From assembly GCA_007694885.1 (NCBI GenBank), contig REEW01000137.1:1-47244 (forward strand): DNA of 47,244 nucleotides. The letters run 5' to 3'. The notes beneath the pieces are model-generated. The model saw nothing but the letters and a program-made list of their open reading frames with translations, was not told the DNA's origin and ran no database searches. The DNA comes from Wenzhouxiangella sp. (lineage in GTDB: Bacteria; Pseudomonadota; Gammaproteobacteria; Xanthomonadales; Wenzhouxiangellaceae). Positions 8,101-15,653 of this stretch are shown in pieces. The position numbers and the translations under genes were made by a program. The number at the start of each line of letters is the position of its first letter. Position 1 is the stretch's first letter.

Positions 8101-9054
8101 TCAGGGGACCGGGGTGACGTCGATGATGTCGTCGACCACCTCGGCACTGCTCAGTCCGGACTCCGGCAGCGGCTGAAGACGGTGGCCGGCCAGCGCCGGA
8201 AAAACAAGCTTGACGTTTTCGGGCAGGCAGAAATCCTGCCCGCGGACCAGCGCGTTGGCCCTGGCGGTGCGGATCAGGGCCAGGGCGGCGCGCGGCGACA
8301 GGCCGGCGCGCAGCCCGGCGTGGGCACGGGTGGCCTGGATCAGGGCCTGGATGTAGTCGATCACCGGCTCGGCCACGTGCAGGCTGGTCGCGCGCCTGAT
8401 CAGGGCCATGACCTGGTCGCCGTCCAGTTCGGCGTTCAGCTTGCCCAGCAGCTCGCGGCGGTCCGGCTCGATCAGCAGCCGACGTTCCTCGGCCGGTGCG
8501 GGATAGCCGATGGCCGTTCTGAGCAGGAAACGGTCCAGCTGCGAATCCGGCAGCGGATACGTGCCGGCCATGTCCAGCGGGTTCTGGGTGGCGATGACGA
8601 AGAACGGCTGCGGCAACCGGTGGGTCTGACCGTCGACGGTGACCTGGCCCTCGGCCATGGCCTCGAGCAGCGCCGACTGTGTTCTCGGCGTGGCCCGGTT
8701 GATCTCGTCGGCCAGGACCACGTTGGCAAACACCGGCCCCGGCCGGAACTCGAACTGCTCGTCTTCGCGCCGGAACACCGAAACGCCGAGGATGTCGGCC
8801 GGCAACATGTCGTTGGTGAACTGGACCCGCTGCCAGCTGCCGCCGAGGATCAGCGACAAGGCCTGGGCGAGCGTGGTCTTGCCGACGCCCGGCAGGTCTT
8901 CGATGAGCAGGTGGCCGCCGGCGAGCAGCGCCGAGAAGGCCAGTTCGACCACCGCGCTTTTGTCGACGATGACGCGGTTGACCGCGGCCACGGCCCGGTC
9001 CAGGTCGGCTTGCGCGCCGCCCGCATGGGCCACCTGCCCGGGCGGACTACTCAT
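8101..9054 (-). CDS. MoxR-family AAA+ ATPase
   Basis: This 317-residue protein has the MoxR-family P-loop GVGKT at 56-60, Walker B LADEIN at 114-119, and RATPRTQSALLEAM. The sensor region is VIATQNPLDMAGTYPLPDSQLDRF, given here in short form as ATQNP and LDRF. MoxR ATPases act as chaperones that assemble or activate partner complexes, generally with a DUF58 partner encoded next to them, as here. The ATG overlaps the end of phhB by 8 bp, implying translational coupling to the phenylalanine-degradation genes. A functional link between the two is not known to me. Confidence 0.92.
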   Translation of the reverse strand: MSSPPGQVAHAGGAQADLDRAVAAVNRVIVDKSAVVELAFSALLAGGHLLIEDLPGVGKTTLAQALSLILGGSWQRVQFTNDMLPADILGVSVFRREDEQFEFRPGPVFANVVLADEINRATPRTQSALLEAMAEGQVTVDGQTHRLPQPFFVIATQNPLDMAGTYPLPDSQLDRFLLRTAIGYPAPAEERRLLIEPDRRELLGKLNAELDGDQVMALIRRATSLHVAEPVIDYIQALIQATRAHAGLRAGLSPRAALALIRTARANALVRGQDFCLPENVKLVFPALAGHRLQPLPESGLSSAEVVDDIIDVTPVP

Positions 9055-9391
9055 CCAGCAGCGCGTTGAGCTTGGCGGCGCAGATGAAATCGTTCTCGCT
9101 CAAGCCGTCGATGGCATGGGTGGTGAAGTTGACCACGCAGAAGTTGTAGCCGGCCTCGAAGTCGGGGTGATGGTTGTCCTGGTTGGCGACCCAGGCCATG
9201 GCATTGATGAAGGCCATGGTCTTGTAAAAACCCTTGAACTCGAAGCGGCGGAAGATGCGCTTGTTGTCCGCGTCGACCTGCCAGCCCGGAACCTGGGGCA
9301 GCAGTTGTTCGACGCGTTCGCGTCCCAGCGGATCCATGCCACCTTCGCAGGGCACGCATTTCTTTTCGGTCAAACGATCATCCTGGCTCAT
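9047..9391 (-). CDS. phhB: Pterin-4a-carbinolamine dehydratase
   Basis: The 114-residue enzyme dehydrates 4a-hydroxytetrahydrobiopterin, which phenylalanine hydroxylase forms, so the pterin cofactor can be recycled. The family motif NHHPDF is at 73-78, and a further conserved His at 92 lies in FTTHAIDGLSENDF. The N-terminus carries a Cys-containing KKCVPCEGG segment seen in many bacterial homologues. Its start lies one base after the phhA stop, so both proteins are likely made from one message. The assignment is strong because of both motif and neighbour. Confidence 0.95.
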   Translation of the reverse strand: MSQDDRLTEKKCVPCEGGMDPLGRERVEQLLPQVPGWQVDADNKRIFRRFEFKGFYKTMAFINAMAWVANQDNHHPDFEAGYNFCVVNFTTHAIDGLSENDFICAAKLNALLDE

Positions 9392-9392
9392 G

Positions 9393-10193
9393 TCAGGCAG
9401 CCTCCTTGGTTTTGGGGGGAAAGGTCGGGGTGAACTCGCCCAGCGCCCGCGCCTGTCGAATCAGCGCGAGCAGGTCTTCGCGGGCGAGCTTGAACAGGTC
9501 GTCCATGCGGTCGAGCACGTAGTAGACGGGTTGGTAGATGTCGATCCGGTACGGAGTGCGCAGTGCATCGTGTGGATCGAACGGTCGGCGCAGAGGCTCC
9601 GGGCTTTCCAGGGCGTAGCGCATTTCGCCGGGTGAAGAGGCGATGCCGCCGCCGCAAACCCTAAGGCCCTCAGCGGTCTGCAGCAGGCCGAATTCCACGG
9701 TAAACCAGTACAGGCGGGCCAGGAACACCCGGTCGGCCTTGCTCGCTCTCATCCCGGCCTTGCCATAGGCTTCGGTAAAGTCGGCAAAGGCAGGGTTGGT
9801 CAGCATGGTGGTGTGGCCGAAAATCTCGTGGAAGATGTCGGGTTCTTGCAGGTAGTCCATGTCCTCGCGCGAGCGGATGAAGGATGCGGCCGGAAATTTC
9901 TTTTCCGCGAGCAGCTTGAAGAAGCGATCGAAATTGATCAGCGCGGGCACCGGGGCGACTTCCCAGCCGGTGGTCTCACGCAACACCTTCGTAACCTCCA
10001 GCGGTTGGGGGATCCGGTCCGGGGGCAGCGACAGGATTTCGAGGCCGTCAAGGAACTCCTGACAGACTCGACCCTCGATGACGTCGAGCTGGCGCGCGTA
10101 CAGGTCGGCCCACACGCCGTGTTCTTCGTCGCTGTAGGGAATGATGCCGTGCTCGTCGGGCACCTTGGCTGCGTATCGGGAAGATTTGGCCAT
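9393..10193 (-). CDS. phhA: Phenylalanine-4-hydroxylase
   Basis: The enzyme converts phenylalanine to tyrosine using O2 and tetrahydropterin. Iron ligands are visible as H122 and H127 (DIFHEIFGHTTM) and E167 (WFTVEFGLL). The 266-residue length fits the compact bacterial single-domain form without a regulatory ACT domain. I chose the ATG at 10193 because AAGGA lies about 8 bp upstream and the protein begins MAKSSRYAAKVP; an upstream in-frame ATG at 10277 lacks such a site. It heads the run phhA-phhB-moxR-DUF58-TGase. A short inverted repeat at 10296-10314 lies upstream and could be an operator. Confidence 0.95.
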   Translation of the reverse strand: MAKSSRYAAKVPDEHGIIPYSDEEHGVWADLYARQLDVIEGRVCQEFLDGLEILSLPPDRIPQPLEVTKVLRETTGWEVAPVPALINFDRFFKLLAEKKFPAASFIRSREDMDYLQEPDIFHEIFGHTTMLTNPAFADFTEAYGKAGMRASKADRVFLARLYWFTVEFGLLQTAEGLRVCGGGIASSPGEMRYALESPEPLRRPFDPHDALRTPYRIDIYQPVYYVLDRMDDLFKLAREDLLALIRQARALGEFTPTFPPKTKEAA

Positions 10194-10295
10194 GACTGCA
10201 TTCCTTGGATGGCAACTGCCTGAAATCTTATCATCGCCGGGTTGTCGGGCCATGACCGCCCGGGCGAAATCGACCATCCGCGATGTCGCACAGAC

Positions 10296-10314
10296 CCAGT
10301 TTTTTCTATACTGG
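10296..10314. promoter_or_regulatory. Inverted repeat upstream of phhA
   Basis: CCAGTTTTTTCTATACTGG has 5-bp arms around a 9-bp AT-rich centre, about 100 bp before the phhA start. The centre contains TATACT on the plus strand, which could be a -10 element. It does not match the TyrR/PhhR box TGTAAA-N6-TTTACA. The assignment as an operator is speculative. Confidence 0.3.
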
Positions 10315-10410
10315 CAGCGGGGAATTACTGTTGGAGGTGGTTGTGTGACGTTATCGGTTCGACCCTTGTCTGGCGGCGCGCGGTGTGGCTGAGGCCTGCC
10401 GACGCGGCCG

Positions 10411-10448
10411 GGGAAATTTCCTACAAGGTAGTGGGAAATTTCCTACAA
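10411..10448 (+). promoter_or_regulatory. Tandem operator candidate: two GGGAAATTTCCTACAA repeats
   Basis: GGGAAATTTCCTACAA occurs at 10411-10426 and again, identically, at 10433-10448. The spacing is 22 bp, about two helical turns. The core GGAAATTTCC is palindromic. The right half CCTACA resembles half of the TGTAAG-N6-CTTACA sites used by GacA/LetA-type regulators, but the left halves are poor. The pair lies 60-70 bp before the structured region that ends in a terminator. Confidence 0.5.
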
Positions 10449-10504
10449 CTCCTGCCGTCAAATTGCCACATACAAACAGCGCGCACTCGGGCAGTCTATG
10501 GGCG

Positions 10505-10621
10505 AATGTTGCTGGTAGGGGCTCTTACGTTGGTAAGAGTCGAACGATTCCCCTCATCTTCAGGGTTGCTGGTCCCTTTGAGGGGATTTCAAGGCGGTGC
10601 CTCGCGCACCGCCTTTTTTTT
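10505..10621 (+). ncRNA. Candidate small RNA with three hairpins
   Basis: No protein homology is recognisable here. Three hairpins follow one another: CTCTTAC-GTTG-GTAAGAG (10522-10539); CCCCTCA...TGAGGGG (10550-10585), with an inner AGGG/CCCT pair; and a terminator GGCGGTGC/GCACCGCC (10593-10613) with eight T. The tandem repeats at 10411-10448 upstream look like activator sites, and TATGGG near 10497 could be a weak -10. The 5' end is estimated only. The alternative is a leader or trailer RNA for the downstream NmrA-like gene, but the terminator lies about 100 bp before that start codon. No Rfam family was recognised by eye. Confidence 0.5.
10591..10621 (+). terminator. Intrinsic terminator
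   Basis: AAGGCGGTGC (10591-10600), loop CTCGC, GCACCGCC (10606-10613), then T from 10614 to 10621. The stem is perfect. No coding gene precedes it on this strand within 300 bp, which supports a non-coding transcript. Confidence 0.85.
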
Positions 10622-10719
10622 CGGGCCTGCCACGGAGATCCGGCGGCCGCCGAACAGACTCGCGTCGGCCAGGAATCGGTTACTCTCGCTGTTCGGACCT
10701 AACGGAAAGCACAGCCCAA

Positions 10720-11631
10720 ATGAGTCAGATTCGTCGCCTGGTCGTGTTCGGCGCGACCGGAACCCAGGGTCATCCGGTCGTTGATGCCGCGCTCGAGGCG
10801 GGGTATTCCGTGCGCGCCGTCAGTCGTGATCTCGCTGCCGCCGAGGAGCGTCTGTCGCAGCGCGTCGAGTTGTTCGAGGCGGATCTGCTGGAAGCCGATA
10901 CGGTGGCCGCGTCCCTGGAGGGCATGGATGCGGTGTTTTTCCACCTGCCGATCATGCCGCAAAGCGAGGAGGCCGCAATCGCGGTTGATCATTTGCTGAC
11001 CGCCATTCGCGCCAGCTCGGTGCAAAGGCTGGTGTTCACGACCTCGGCCTGGAGCAATGATGCAATGCCGGCCGGTGATTTCGTGCTCGGCTTGCGCGGC
11101 GTTACCGAAGCCATGCTGGCCAGCGGCGTCGATACCGTGGTGCTGCGGCCGACCCTGTACCTGGCCAACCTGGTCTGGCCCAACATCATCCGCGAAATTC
11201 GCGAGTTCGGCCGCCTGAGCTATCCGCCGCTGGATTCAACGCGCCGCCTGAACTGGACTGCGACCGAGGATCAGGCGACGCTGGTGGTGGCCGCGCTGAG
11301 TGCCGACGTGGCCGGTGAAATCATCGACATCGCCAGTCCTCAAGCAGTCACCGGGCCGGAGCTGTGCCAGATGCTGTCGGGTGTCTATGGCCGGGAAGTG
11401 CACTACGCTCCGCAGAGCGTCGATGAGTTTGCCGACACCTTGAGCCACATGGCCGGAAGCGCCGATGTGGGCCGCTCGGTGGCCGCCCTGTACGCCGGTA
11501 TCGATCAACTTGACGGCGATGGGCCGCTGGTCGACACGGACGAACTGCAGCGCCGTTTCGACGTGCGCCTGACCCCGGTCAGCGAGTGGGTCGAAGACCG
11601 CCTGGGTGCCTTGCTGTCGCTGTACGGGTAA
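10720..11631 (+). CDS. NmrA-like NAD(P)-binding protein
   Basis: The 303-residue protein has a Rossmann fold with the GATGTQG nucleotide motif at residues 11-17, as in NmrA/HscARG atypical short-chain dehydrogenases. The family includes redox sensors and quinone oxidoreductases (QOR2-like); the substrate cannot be told from the sequence. The conserved catalytic YxxxK of classical short-chain dehydrogenases is not apparent, as is usual for NmrA-like proteins. I chose the ATG at 10720 because the motif-bearing first strand (MSQIRRLVVFGATG) starts there; an upstream frame runs back through the terminator and is not coding. It is a single gene, convergent with the stress protein gene. Confidence 0.85.
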   Translation: MSQIRRLVVFGATGTQGHPVVDAALEAGYSVRAVSRDLAAAEERLSQRVELFEADLLEADTVAASLEGMDAVFFHLPIMPQSEEAAIAVDHLLTAIRASSVQRLVFTTSAWSNDAMPAGDFVLGLRGVTEAMLASGVDTVVLRPTLYLANLVWPNIIREIREFGRLSYPPLDSTRRLNWTATEDQATLVVAALSADVAGEIIDIASPQAVTGPELCQMLSGVYGREVHYAPQSVDEFADTLSHMAGSADVGRSVAALYAGIDQLDGDGPLVDTDELQRRFDVRLTPVSEWVEDRLGALLSLYG

Positions 11632-11641
11632 GCGCGCTGGA

Positions 11642-12094
11642 TCAGTTGATCACGATGACCGGGCACTTGGCCAGGCGCACGGTCTTGTCGCTGACGCTGC
11701 CCATCAGCAAACCCTGCAGTCGGCCACGGCCGCGTCGACCGATGACCAGGATGGGGCGGTCGCACTCGGCGGCGTAGCGCAGCAGGGCTTCGGCGGGATC
11801 ACCGCCCAGCAGAACCGGCTCGACCGAGACCTGGCGTTGGCCGGCACGCTCGAGCGCGCGATCGAGCAGCGCGGCGCCGAGTTCGTATTCGGGTACGCTT
11901 TCGGCCGCTTCCTGGAGTTTTTCAAGATTGATCGTGCGCACTTCGCCGGAGCGGCGAGCGGCCGGGCGGGTGGCGTAAATGATACGGACCGGCAAGCGCA
12001 GCGTCTCGGCCAGGCCCAGGCCGAAATCCAGCGCCCGACCGGCGCTTTCCGAGTCATCGAACGCGATCAGCAACGAGGTATGTTTGAACGACAT
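11642..12094 (-). CDS. Universal stress protein (UspA family)
   Basis: The 150-residue single-domain Usp has the ATP-binding motif G-2x-G-9x-G-S at G119, G122, G132 and S133 (VIGRRGRG ... MGSVS). Its N-terminal strand ILIAFDD-type sequence appears as SLLIAFDDSESAG. It is therefore likely of the ATP-binding kind. Such proteins help cells survive stress, with no single defined reaction. A GGAG site lies 8-9 bp before the ATG, and a TACAAT hexamer on the minus strand (12134-12139) may be its -10 element. It is convergent with the NmrA-like gene, with 10 bp between the stops. Confidence 0.92.
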   Translation of the reverse strand: MSFKHTSLLIAFDDSESAGRALDFGLGLAETLRLPVRIIYATRPAARRSGEVRTINLEKLQEAAESVPEYELGAALLDRALERAGQRQVSVEPVLLGGDPAEALLRYAAECDRPILVIGRRGRGRLQGLLMGSVSDKTVRLAKCPVIVIN

Positions 12095-12133
12095 CGGCGG
12101 CTCTCCGTAGGGAATGTTTCCCGTTCAATCCGA

Positions 12134-12162
12134 ATTGTACCGTGTTGCTGAACAGCTGGAAG
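12134..12162 (-). promoter_or_regulatory. Candidate sigma-70 promoter of the stress protein gene
   Basis: On the minus strand TACAAT (12139-12134) is a 5/6 match to the -10 consensus. CTTCCA (12162-12157) with 17 bp spacing is a weak -35. The predicted start would give a leader of roughly 30 nt before the GGAG site. Confidence 0.3.
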
Positions 12163-12228
12163 ACGGCAAGGAGGGTTTTTTCAAAGCGGCGGTGTCTTTG
12201 CTGGCGACGATCGAAAGAAGGCTGCAGG

Positions 12229-12789
12229 TCAGCCGATGGCTCCGTTGCTCAAGGCTTCGTCGAGCAGGCGGTCGCGCATACGCCGATGGAAGGGTTTGTC
12301 GCCGAACCAGATCATGAAGTATTTCTCTGCATCGTCGCCGTCGTCGCACTGCCGAAGCAGGTCGTTGTTCAAAAACAAGCGCAGGCCATCGCCGGGACGA
12401 TAGACGACGTCGTAGCGGTCGCCCGATTCGGCGTCGACGTAGCCATCGGCCATGCAGCGCAGCGCCGACGGCAGATCATCCGACGACGCCAGGGCAAGGT
12501 TCTGCATGAGCGTGGAGCGAGCGGATTCAATCAGATCCTTGCCCTTGAACGAGCGCGCCAGTTCCAGGGAAAACTGTTTCGGCACCGACTCGAGAATTCG
12601 ATCGGCGTCGGCGCATCGATCCAGGTACAGGGTGGCGGTGCCCACTCGAAACAGGCCGGCCACGCGCAGCTCCAGCTCGGCGCAGCGAGTCAGGTTCTCG
12701 TCCGGCCCGGTCGCCGCGTCTGCCGAAAAGGCGATCGTGGCGAGGAAGAGAACCGGCACAGCGCGCATGGAGGACAGCGGGATTTTCAC
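12229..12789 (-). CDS. Chalcone-isomerase-like secreted protein
   Basis: The 186-residue protein has an N-terminal signal peptide ending near FSADAA. A domain matching the bacterial chalcone-isomerase-like family follows, with the typical YRPGDGLRLFLN block and the C-terminal IWFGDKPFHRRMRDRLL block. Bacterial members are not chalcone isomerases in the plant sense; several bind fatty acids, but their roles are unknown. Its start overlaps the stop of the NTF2-like gene by 4 bp (ATGA), so they form one unit. In other gammaproteobacteria, proteins of this family occur beside the desaturase/CFA-type lipid genes that diverge here, which suggests a shared process. Confidence 0.75.
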   Translation of the reverse strand: MKIPLSSMRAVPVLFLATIAFSADAATGPDENLTRCAELELRVAGLFRVGTATLYLDRCADADRILESVPKQFSLELARSFKGKDLIESARSTLMQNLALASSDDLPSALRCMADGYVDAESGDRYDVVYRPGDGLRLFLNNDLLRQCDDGDDAEKYFMIWFGDKPFHRRMRDRLLDEALSNGAIG

Positions 12790-13364
12790 AAGGCGCTGCG
12801 CGCACGGCGCACGAAGAAGCCGACGATGGGCAGGTGCGCGTACAAGGCGTGGCCGCTGTCCCAGAAATCCTGGTGCAGCACCACCCGCCCTTCCTCGTCG
12901 AAGCGCAGATGGCTCACGCCGATGGAGCGCGAGTGAATATTGCGCCCGACGGCCCGGCTTTTGAATTCCATCGTCCAGCGAACGTAGACATCGGCGCCGT
13001 CCCGAATGACCTGGTGAACGTCGACCGAACTCTCGCTCAGGGCCGAGCCTGTCTGTTTCATGTAGGCTGCCAGATCTTCCAGCTTCGAAAAGGTGTGCAA
13101 GGTGTCGTTGAAGTAGAGCGTCGAAGCGTAGGTGGCCGAAATGTCGTCTGCCAGGGTCGGTGAGGTGAGGTCGGCGTAGCTTGCCTTGAAGCGCGCCAGC
13201 CCCTCGTCGATCGCCCGGGTTGATCCGGGAAAGTCGGTCATGGCTTGTTCGTAGCCGTCAATGATATCCAGATCCGCCATGCCACCGCGTCCTCCGCAAG
13301 CGCTGATCGCCACCAGTGCGGTGACAAGGAGCGCTGTTACCATCAGTTTGAAAGAAGTTGCCAT
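12786..13364 (-). CDS. NTF2/SnoaL-like lipoprotein
   Basis: The 192-residue protein has a hydrophobic N-terminus with a lipobox-like ISAC-G (Cys at about residue 23), then an NTF2-like fold. The pattern is YFNDTLHTFSKLEDLAAYM, VYVRWTMEF and LRFDEEGRVVLHQDFWD. This pattern is common in the SnoaL-like proteins found next to lipid-modification genes. No catalytic residues can be assigned with confidence. It is followed by the chalcone-isomerase-like gene with an ATGA overlap and is divergent from the desaturase. It could act as a periplasmic or membrane-attached partner in fatty-acid modification (inference). Confidence 0.75.
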   Translation of the reverse strand: MATSFKLMVTALLVTALVAISACGGRGGMADLDIIDGYEQAMTDFPGSTRAIDEGLARFKASYADLTSPTLADDISATYASTLYFNDTLHTFSKLEDLAAYMKQTGSALSESSVDVHQVIRDGADVYVRWTMEFKSRAVGRNIHSRSIGVSHLRFDEEGRVVLHQDFWDSGHALYAHLPIVGFFVRRARSAL

Positions 13365-13491
13365 TGCCGAAGTCTGCGCCTGCCTGAATCAAGTGTGGGT
13401 GAAGAAGACAGCGATACGGGATCGGGCTTCACGGCCTGTTCATCACCAGGCTAGCTACCATTGCGCCCGGTTCCCGTGGATTTCGACAAGA

Positions 13492-14415
13492 TTGAAACAG
13501 TCCATCCTCGCCTGGTTTGACTCAGCGCGCTACCAACCCGCGCCGGCTTCCGCCGGGTCTGGCGGCATCGACTGGGTTCGTATCCTGCCCTTCATCGGCC
13601 TGCATCTGGCCTGTTTGCTGGTGTTCTGGGTCGGCGTCTCGCCGGTCGCCGTTCTAGCCTTCCTGGTCAGTTACCTGATTCGCATGTTTGCGATCACCGC
13701 GTTCTACCACCGCTATTTTTCCCACCGCTCGTTCAGAACGGGTCGCGTGACCCAGTTCGTTTTCGCGCTCATCGGTGCGGCCTCGACCCAGCGGGGCCCG
13801 CTTTGGTGGGCTGCCCATCATCGCCAGCATCATCGCTGTGCCGATCAGGAAGAAGATCCGCACGCCCCCCGGCATGGTTTTCTGTGGAGCCACATGGGCT
13901 GGTTCCTCAGCCGCGAGCACTTCTCTACCGATCAGGACCGGATTCCGGACCTGGTCCAGTATCCGGAGCTGCGCCTGCTCGACCGGTTCGCGCTGCTGGT
14001 TCCGGTGGCCTATGCTGCCGCCTGGTTCGGCCTCGGCGCGGTCCTGGCCGCGGTCGCTCCCGGGCTGGAAACCAGCGGCGCGCAGCTGCTGGTCTGGGGT
14101 TACTTCCTGTCCACCGTAGCCCTTATCCATGCCACCTTGACGATCAATTCGCTGGCCCACGTGTGGGGCAAGCGCCGTTATGCCACCCGGGACGACAGCC
14201 GCAACAATTTCTGGCTGGCCTTGCTGACCCTGGGCGAGGGCTGGCACAACAACCACCACCACTATCCCGGTTCCGCCCGCCAGGGCTTTTTCTGGTGGGA
14301 GATCGATCTCAGCTACTACATCCTCAAGGCAATGAGCTGGGTCGGCCTGGTCTGGGACCTGAAATCGGTTCCGGAGCCGATGTTGCGGGCGCGATTGATC
14401 AAGGCCGAGTCTTGA
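13492..14415 (+). CDS. Acyl-CoA/acyl-lipid desaturase
   Basis: This membrane di-iron fatty-acid desaturase has three histidine boxes: HRYFSH (73-78), HHRQHH (109-114) and WHNNHHH (251-257). It has four hydrophobic segments (about 32-70, 87-100, 165-190, 198-220). It resembles the stearoyl-CoA delta-9 desaturase class that introduces a cis double bond. The start is uncertain. The TTG at 13492 gives a 307-residue protein starting LKQSILAWFD, which fits the family. The frame stays open to 13261, but that would run over the divergent NTF2-like gene. It is followed by the FAD oxidoreductase with a TTGA overlap. The desaturase probably makes the double bond that later enzymes modify (inference). 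Confidence 0.85.
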   Translation: MKQSILAWFDSARYQPAPASAGSGGIDWVRILPFIGLHLACLLVFWVGVSPVAVLAFLVSYLIRMFAITAFYHRYFSHRSFRTGRVTQFVFALIGAASTQRGPLWWAAHHRQHHRCADQEEDPHAPRHGFLWSHMGWFLSREHFSTDQDRIPDLVQYPELRLLDRFALLVPVAYAAAWFGLGAVLAAVAPGLETSGAQLLVWGYFLSTVALIHATLTINSLAHVWGKRRYATRDDSRNNFWLALLTLGEGWHNNHHHYPGSARQGFFWWEIDLSYYILKAMSWVGLVWDLKSVPEPMLRARLIKAES

Positions 14416-15653
14416 AGATTGTCATCGTCGGGGCCGGGGTGGCCGGCCTGTATGCCGCCTGGCATCTGTCGGGGCGCCATGAAGTCGTTGTGCTCGAGGC
14501 CGATGACCGACTCGGCGGGCATGCCGACACGCACCGGGTCGAAGAAGACGGCCGCGAACTCTGGATTGACTCCGGCTTCATTGTTTTCAACGAGACCCAC
14601 TACCCGCTGTTGAGCCGCTGGTTCGAGGACATGGGTGTGGCCTGGCGGGACTCCAACATGAGCTTTGCGGTCTCCGATCAGGCCAGCGGTCTCGAATACA
14701 ACGCCACCGACCTGAACCGCTTGTTCTGCCAGCGCAAAAACCTGATCAGCCCCGCCTTCTGGGGCATGTTTCGGGATATTGTCCGCTTTTATCGGGATGC
14801 GCCCGGGCTTCTTTCCACCCTCGATGACAAGATCACGCTCGGCCGCTGGCTGGACGAAAGCGCGCACGGCTCCATGTTCGGCGAGCAGCATCTGTTGCCA
14901 ATGGCCTCGGCCCTGTGGTCGGCGCCCATGGGTCGAATCGTCGATTTCCCCATGCTGCATTTGTTGAAATTCATGGACAACCACAACATGCTGCAGCTGT
15001 CGGGGCGGCCGACCTGGCGCACCGTGAGTGGCGGCAGCCGCAGCTACGTCGAAAAAGCGGCCCGGTGCGGGGCCCGGTTCGAGACCGCCAGCCCGGTCCG
15101 TTCGATCCGGCGAGAGCCGGACCGGGTGGTCGTTTGCACCGACCGCGACCAGGTCGAGGCCGACGAAGTCGTCCTGGCCTGCCATGCCGACCAGGCGCTG
15201 GCGCTGCTGCAGGATGCCGGCGCGATCGAACAGCAGGTACTCGGGGCGGTCGACTTCCAGCCAAACGAGACCGTTTTGCACACCGACAGCAGGGTCTTGC
15301 CCCGCTTGCCCGCCGCCCGGGCAGCCTGGAACGTGCGCCGCGATCCGACTGACCGGGATCAGTGCCGGGTCTCGTACTACATGAACCTGCTGCAGGGCAT
15401 CGACAGTCGACAAGACTACGTGGTCTCGCTCAACCAGTCGGACCGGATTGATCCGGACCATGTGCTGGTGAAGCGCAAATACAGCCATCCGGTGTTTACC
15501 CAGGAAACGGTTGCCGCCCAGCAGCGCTGGGATGAGGTCAACGGCACCCGGCGCACCTGGTTTTGTGGTGCCTGGTGGGGCTGGGGCTTTCACGAGGACG
15601 GAGCGCGCAGCGCGCGCCGGGTGGTCGACCACATCGAGCGACGTCATGGATAA
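14412..15653 (+). CDS. FAD-dependent oxidoreductase (amine-oxidase fold)
   Basis: The 413-residue flavoprotein has an N-terminal dinucleotide-binding motif GAGVAG (residues 7-12), an acidic end of strand 2 (VLEADDRLGGHADT), and the FAD family block DSGFIVFNETHYP. The C-terminal block is TWFCGAWWGWGFHEDG. Homologues lie next to DUF1365 and cyclopropane-synthase-like genes in many proteobacteria. Based on studies of related clusters they probably dehydrogenate or desaturate a modified acyl chain. The start is the TTG at 14412, overlapping the desaturase TGA. The 3' end overlaps the DUF1365 start by 8 bp. The substrate is unknown. Confidence 0.88.
   Translation: MKIVIVGAGVAGLYAAWHLSGRHEVVVLEADDRLGGHADTHRVEEDGRELWIDSGFIVFNETHYPLLSRWFEDMGVAWRDSNMSFAVSDQASGLEYNATDLNRLFCQRKNLISPAFWGMFRDIVRFYRDAPGLLSTLDDKITLGRWLDESAHGSMFGEQHLLPMASALWSAPMGRIVDFPMLHLLKFMDNHNMLQLSGRPTWRTVSGGSRSYVEKAARCGARFETASPVRSIRREPDRVVVCTDRDQVEADEVVLACHADQALALLQDAGAIEQQVLGAVDFQPNETVLHTDSRVLPRLPAARAAWNVRRDPTDRDQCRVSYYMNLLQGIDSRQDYVVSLNQSDRIDPDHVLVKRKYSHPVFTQETVAAQQRWDEVNGTRRTWFCGAWWGWGFHEDGARSARRVVDHIERRHG

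Noticed and set aside
10411-10621. CsrB/RsmY-type CsrA-sequestering RNA
   Set aside because: The operator-like repeats resemble GacA-type sites, but the candidate RNA has only one GGGGA and no repeated GGA in loops.
10242-10784. 180-codon frame through the phhA/NmrA intergenic region
   Set aside because: It crosses a perfect intrinsic terminator and the hairpins, has no ribosome site fitting its start, and shows no domain. The region is better explained as non-coding.
13261-13491. N-terminal extension of the desaturase from 13261
   Set aside because: It would overlap the divergent NTF2-like gene, and the first 77 residues have no similarity to desaturases. The family-like part starts at or near LKQSILAWFD.
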